37,970 bases of DNA, taken from the NCBI GenBank assembly GCA_024636135.1, contig JAGXHP010000144.1, positions 1 to 37,970 on the forward strand, in the 5' to 3' direction. This DNA comes from Chloroflexota bacterium (GTDB lineage Bacteria > Chloroflexota > Limnocylindria > QHBO01). The position numbers were made by a program, and so were the translations under genes. The notes beneath the pieces are model-generated. The model worked only from the letters and a program-made list of their open reading frames with translations. It had not been told where the DNA came from and ran no database searches. Position 1 is the first letter of the stretch; each line of letters opens with the position of its first letter. Positions 35,973 through 37,970 of the stretch are shown here, piece by piece.

Positions 35973-36335
35973 GGGGATGTCAGGATTCGACAGTGCCCAG
36001 GAACCGAGAATCGCAGGTCGAGGTTGCTCGCAGGCCTCGTTAAACAGCGGGCAATTGCTGTAACTGGCAACGATAGTTACGCCTTCGCTGCTTAGGCAGT
36101 GAACATCGACGCCGTCCCCCCTCCCCGGGCGGCGAAGATGTCATTAGGGGAGGTGCGGCGTCGCCGACTCCGGTGAGTGGCGTCAAAGAGCCGAAAGGCA
36201 TCACCGGATAGCAGGCGAAGCACCCCGCCGGTCGGGGGCCCGCATTGCGAAGCGCAAGTTGGCCGGAAATACCTGTAGGAAGTTCTCGGCGACTGTGTTC
36301 TGGACGGGGAGTTCGATTCTCCCCCATCTCCACCA
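35973..36335 (+). ncRNA. ssrA: Transfer-messenger RNA (tmRNA)
   Basis: One-piece tmRNA of about 363 nt. The 5' end GGGGATG pairs with CATCTCC at 36325-36331 to form the acceptor stem, followed by an encoded ACCA (36332-36335). The T arm has loop TTCGATT between GGGGAG and CTCCCC. The 5' block GGGGATGTCAGGATTCGACAG is typical, and the interior holds GC-rich pseudoknot segments (for example around 36110-36240). It works with SmpB, encoded just upstream. Confidence 0.95.
36066..36095 (+). other. tmRNA tag-peptide reading frame
   Basis: After TAACT upstream, GGC resumes and encodes GNDSYAFAA, then TAG. The ending YAFAA is close to the common YALAA degron read by ClpXP-type proteases. A longer reading from GCA at 36051 would give five more residues; the shorter one fits the usual tag length and the UA at -5/-4. 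Confidence 0.75.
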
Positions 36336-36467
36336 CTTCACCCTCGGCGGCCGCTCCGCGCCGGACTCGGCGCTGCGTCAAGCGGACCCGAGCGAGTTGA
36401 CCCGCTGTGCTACGGTCCGTCGCGGGTCGGGGGGCCCTTTTGGTCGACATGGAGGGTGTTGGATCGG

Positions 36468-37040
36468 ATGGACTTCTCGAAATTGAGCCAGACCGAAAAA
36501 CTGGCCGTCTACGGATCCGCGGCGGTCATCATCGGCGGTCTGGTGGGATACAGCTACGGACTCACCGTGCTCGCTGTGCTCGCCGCAGTCGCGATGCTCG
36601 TCATCGTCCTGCTGCCGCAGCTGTCGCCGGGCACCACCTTGCCGGGCTCCCGAGGCAGCCTGATGGTCGCCGCCGGTGGCGTGGCCGGCGTGACGATGCT
36701 GCTGGCCCTGCTCGTCGGCATCGGGCTGGTGTTCGTCAACTTCAACGTTCGCGACCTGTTCTTCCTGATCGCCGTGGTGGGCGCCGCCGTGATGGCGTGG
36801 GCTGGCTGGCAAGAGTTCCAGGCCGAGGGCGGCAAGTTCAAGGTCGGAACCTCATCGGCCTCCGAGCGGCCGGCCGCGTCCCCAGCTCCCGCGGCTACCG
36901 CAGCCGAGCCGGTAGCGGCCGAGCCGGTTGCGAGCGAGCCGGTCGCCTCCGAGCCGGTCGCGGCCGAGCCGGTAGCCGCCGAGCCCGCTGCCGCCGAGCC
37001 GGCGGCCGAGCCCACGGACGACGATCGCCCGGTCGGCTAG
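36468..37040 (+). CDS. Membrane protein with EPVAA-repeat tail
   Basis: 190 aa from ATG 36468 (GGAGGG 11 nt upstream). Four hydrophobic segments (about 12-30, 31-48, 62-85 and 90-110) are followed by a cytoplasmic or external tail that starts near residue 125 and is dominated by Ala, Glu, Pro and Val in five-residue repeats. A TGCTACGGT extended -10-like element (36406-36414) lies upstream. No family is recognised; function unknown. Confidence 0.7.
   Translation: MDFSKLSQTEKLAVYGSAAVIIGGLVGYSYGLTVLAVLAAVAMLVIVLLPQLSPGTTLPGSRGSLMVAAGGVAGVTMLLALLVGIGLVFVNFNVRDLFFLIAVVGAAVMAWAGWQEFQAEGGKFKVGTSSASERPAASPAPAATAAEPVAAEPVASEPVASEPVAAEPVAAEPAAAEPAAEPTDDDRPVG
36906..37013 (+). repeat. 15-nt in-frame tandem repeat (EPVAA/EPVAS)
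   Basis: Six 15-nt units beginning GAGCC(G/C) at 36906, 36921, 36936, 36951, 36966 and 36981, then a 12-nt unit at 36996 and a partial one. They encode EPVAA, EPVAS, EPVAS, EPVAA, EPVAA, EPAAA, EPAA. The units differ at silent positions, so the array is not very recent, but copy number may vary among strains. Confidence 0.85.
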
Positions 37041-37044
37041 AGGA

Positions 37045-37467
37045 TCAGTCCTCGGCCAGCAGCTCTCCGACGCGGCCGCGAATCATCGCGGTCGCGTCAC
37101 GTCCTTCCCCCAGCGCGCGCCCGATGCGCGTGATCGTCACGTCCGCGGCAAGACCGTCATCGACGGCATCCACCGCCTCGGCAAGGAGGCGTCGGCGGGC
37201 TGCGTCCGTCTCGTGCTCGGCGACATGGCGGACGAGTGAGCCGATGTCACCCAGCGTCGCGGCCAGCTCCTCTGGCGGCGGTTCGAGCGCCTCCTCGAAA
37301 TAGAGAATCGCAAGCGCCAGTAACTCACCCGCACCGGCGTCCGAGCGGACCCCGGTGCGCTCATCGACTCCGATGACGAGGGCGTACCCGTCGTCCAGCG
37401 TCGGCGCGAACCCCACCCACGGGCCGTCGGGCTCCAGGCGCCCGACGGCGCACGCTGCGCCTTCCAT
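37045..37467 (-). CDS. Hypothetical protein downstream of jag
   Basis: 140 aa from ATG 37467 (a GTG at 37470 is also possible), 23 nt after jag. The first 55 residues look like a small beta domain (CAVGRLEPDGPWVGFAPTL, DGYALVIGVDE); the rest is helical and acidic (ALAILYFEEAL, LVRHVAEHETDAARRRLLAEA). No membrane segment, Cys pair or known motif is visible. Co-transcription with jag suggests an RNA or membrane-protein biogenesis context, but no function can be given. Confidence 0.7.
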   Translation of the reverse strand: MEGAACAVGRLEPDGPWVGFAPTLDDGYALVIGVDERTGVRSDAGAGELLALAILYFEEALEPPPEELAATLGDIGSLVRHVAEHETDAARRRLLAEAVDAVDDGLAADVTITRIGRALGEGRDATAMIRGRVGELLAED

Positions 37468-37490
37468 CACCCGCTCCCGGGTGAGCCGCC

Positions 37491-37970
37491 CTACTCCTTG
37501 ACCTGGTTCGCCGGGAGAACGACGATCCGCCGGTTCGGCTCCACGCCGACGCTCTGGGTCCGGATCCTCGGATTCTCGAGCAGCGCCATGTGAACCACGC
37601 GGCGCTCGATGGCGGGCATCGCCTCGAGCTGAATGATCTTGCCGCTCTGGATGACGCGCTTGGCGGCCCGGTCGGCGACGTCGCGCAGCTGCTGCTCGCG
37701 GCGACCCCGATAGTTCTCGACATCGATGGCGATTCGGTGGTGCTGGCCCTCGCGTCGACCCACGATGAGGTTCACGATGTGCTGAAGGCTCGCGAGCTTC
37801 TCGCCTCGGCGGCCGATGAGCGCCCCGAGATCATCGCCCTTGACGTTGAGACGAGCGGTGTCGCCACCGCTGGCAATCTCGACGGTTCCCGACAGCTCCA
37901 TGAGGCCGAGCATCTCGGTCAGCACGGTCTGCGCCGTCTCCAGCGTCGAGCGCTCCTCCTCGCTGAGCTC
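37491..37970 (-). CDS. khpB: KH-R3H RNA-binding protein Jag/KhpB (5' part outside window)
   Basis: 159 codons are visible and the frame is open at the right edge. The KH domain has GALIGRRGEKLASLQHIVNL (GxxG loop RRG-E), and the R3H domain has ERRVVHMALLENPRIRTQSVG (Arg-x3-His). Family members start with a Jag-N domain, which would lie beyond 37970. The usual neighbours upstream of jag are yidC, rnpA and rpmH, close to dnaA and the origin. These would lie to the right of the window. Confidence 0.92.
   Translation of the reverse strand, partial: ELSEEERSTLETAQTVLTEMLGLMELSGTVEIASGGDTARLNVKGDDLGALIGRRGEKLASLQHIVNLIVGRREGQHHRIAIDVENYRGRREQQLRDVADRAAKRVIQSGKIIQLEAMPAIERRVVHMALLENPRIRTQSVGVEPNRRIVVLPANQVKE

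Noticed and set aside
36051-36095. Longer tmRNA tag starting at GCA
   Set aside because: The sequence before GGC 36066 fits the resume signal better and gives the usual tag length.
36407-37303. 298-codon frame across the membrane-protein gene and into the next gene
   Set aside because: Arg/Ala-rich, no domain; the overlapping frame at 36468 has membrane helices and a ribosome site.

Overview
This 38 kb window is GC-rich bacterial chromosome made almost entirely of core genes in long, tightly packed operons. No insertion sequence, phage gene, CRISPR array or tRNA gene was recognised. Gene order, an F420-type luciferase-like oxidoreductase, AcnX-type dehydratase genes and apparently leaderless promoters suggest a Chloroflexota lineage, perhaps Limnocylindria/Ellin6529-like. 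That placement is inference. The left half largely keeps the old order rpmE-yqhQ-prfA-prmC-sua5-rpiB-glyA-atp also known from Bacillus.

Layout. 1-3297 (-): ATP synthase operon, two AtpI/AtpZ-like proteins, then a, c, b, delta and the start of alpha. 3425-4705 (-): glyA with a leaderless-type promoter; a DUF2269-like membrane protein diverges at 4798-5292 (+). 5316-13019 (-): DUF2344 gene, rplU, rpmA, rpmE, yqhQ, prfA, prmC, sua5, rpiB and the two AcnX subunits. 13099-16619 (-): rodA, mrdA (PBP2) and mreD, without mreB or mreC. 16620-16846: a divergent control region with a perfect DnaA box and two parS-like sites. 16847-23857 (+): parA, parB, gyrB, two small genes and gyrA. 23991-26048 (+): prs and an F420-type oxidoreductase gene, whose 3' end overlaps the convergent gene for a PhnD-like binding protein (25985-26899, -). 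27043-30419 (+): secA and an SRPBCC gene. 30426-30563 (-): a tiny membrane protein. 30696-35211 (+): a small Cys-rich protein, prfB with a programmed frameshift, ftsE, ftsX and a CtpA-type protease. 35186-36335 (+): a tiny leader ORF with a hairpin, smpB and the tmRNA gene. 36468-37040 (+): a membrane protein with an EPVAA-repeat tail. 37045-37970 (-): an unknown gene and a partial jag/khpB.

The genes cover energy conversion, cell elongation and division, chromosome partition and supercoiling, protein export, and an unusually complete set for translation termination and ribosome rescue (prfA, prmC, prfB, smpB, ssrA). parABS, gyrB, gyrA, a DnaA box and jag together suggest that the replication origin is near, probably beyond the right edge.

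The most novel-looking items are small. They are short leader ORFs joined by GTGA overlaps to the two convergent genes at 25-27 kb; the leader ORF with possible alternative pairings before smpB; a double CX3CX2C mini-protein ahead of prfB; and likely non-AUG/GUG/UUG starts for acnX (CTG) and mreD (ATC).
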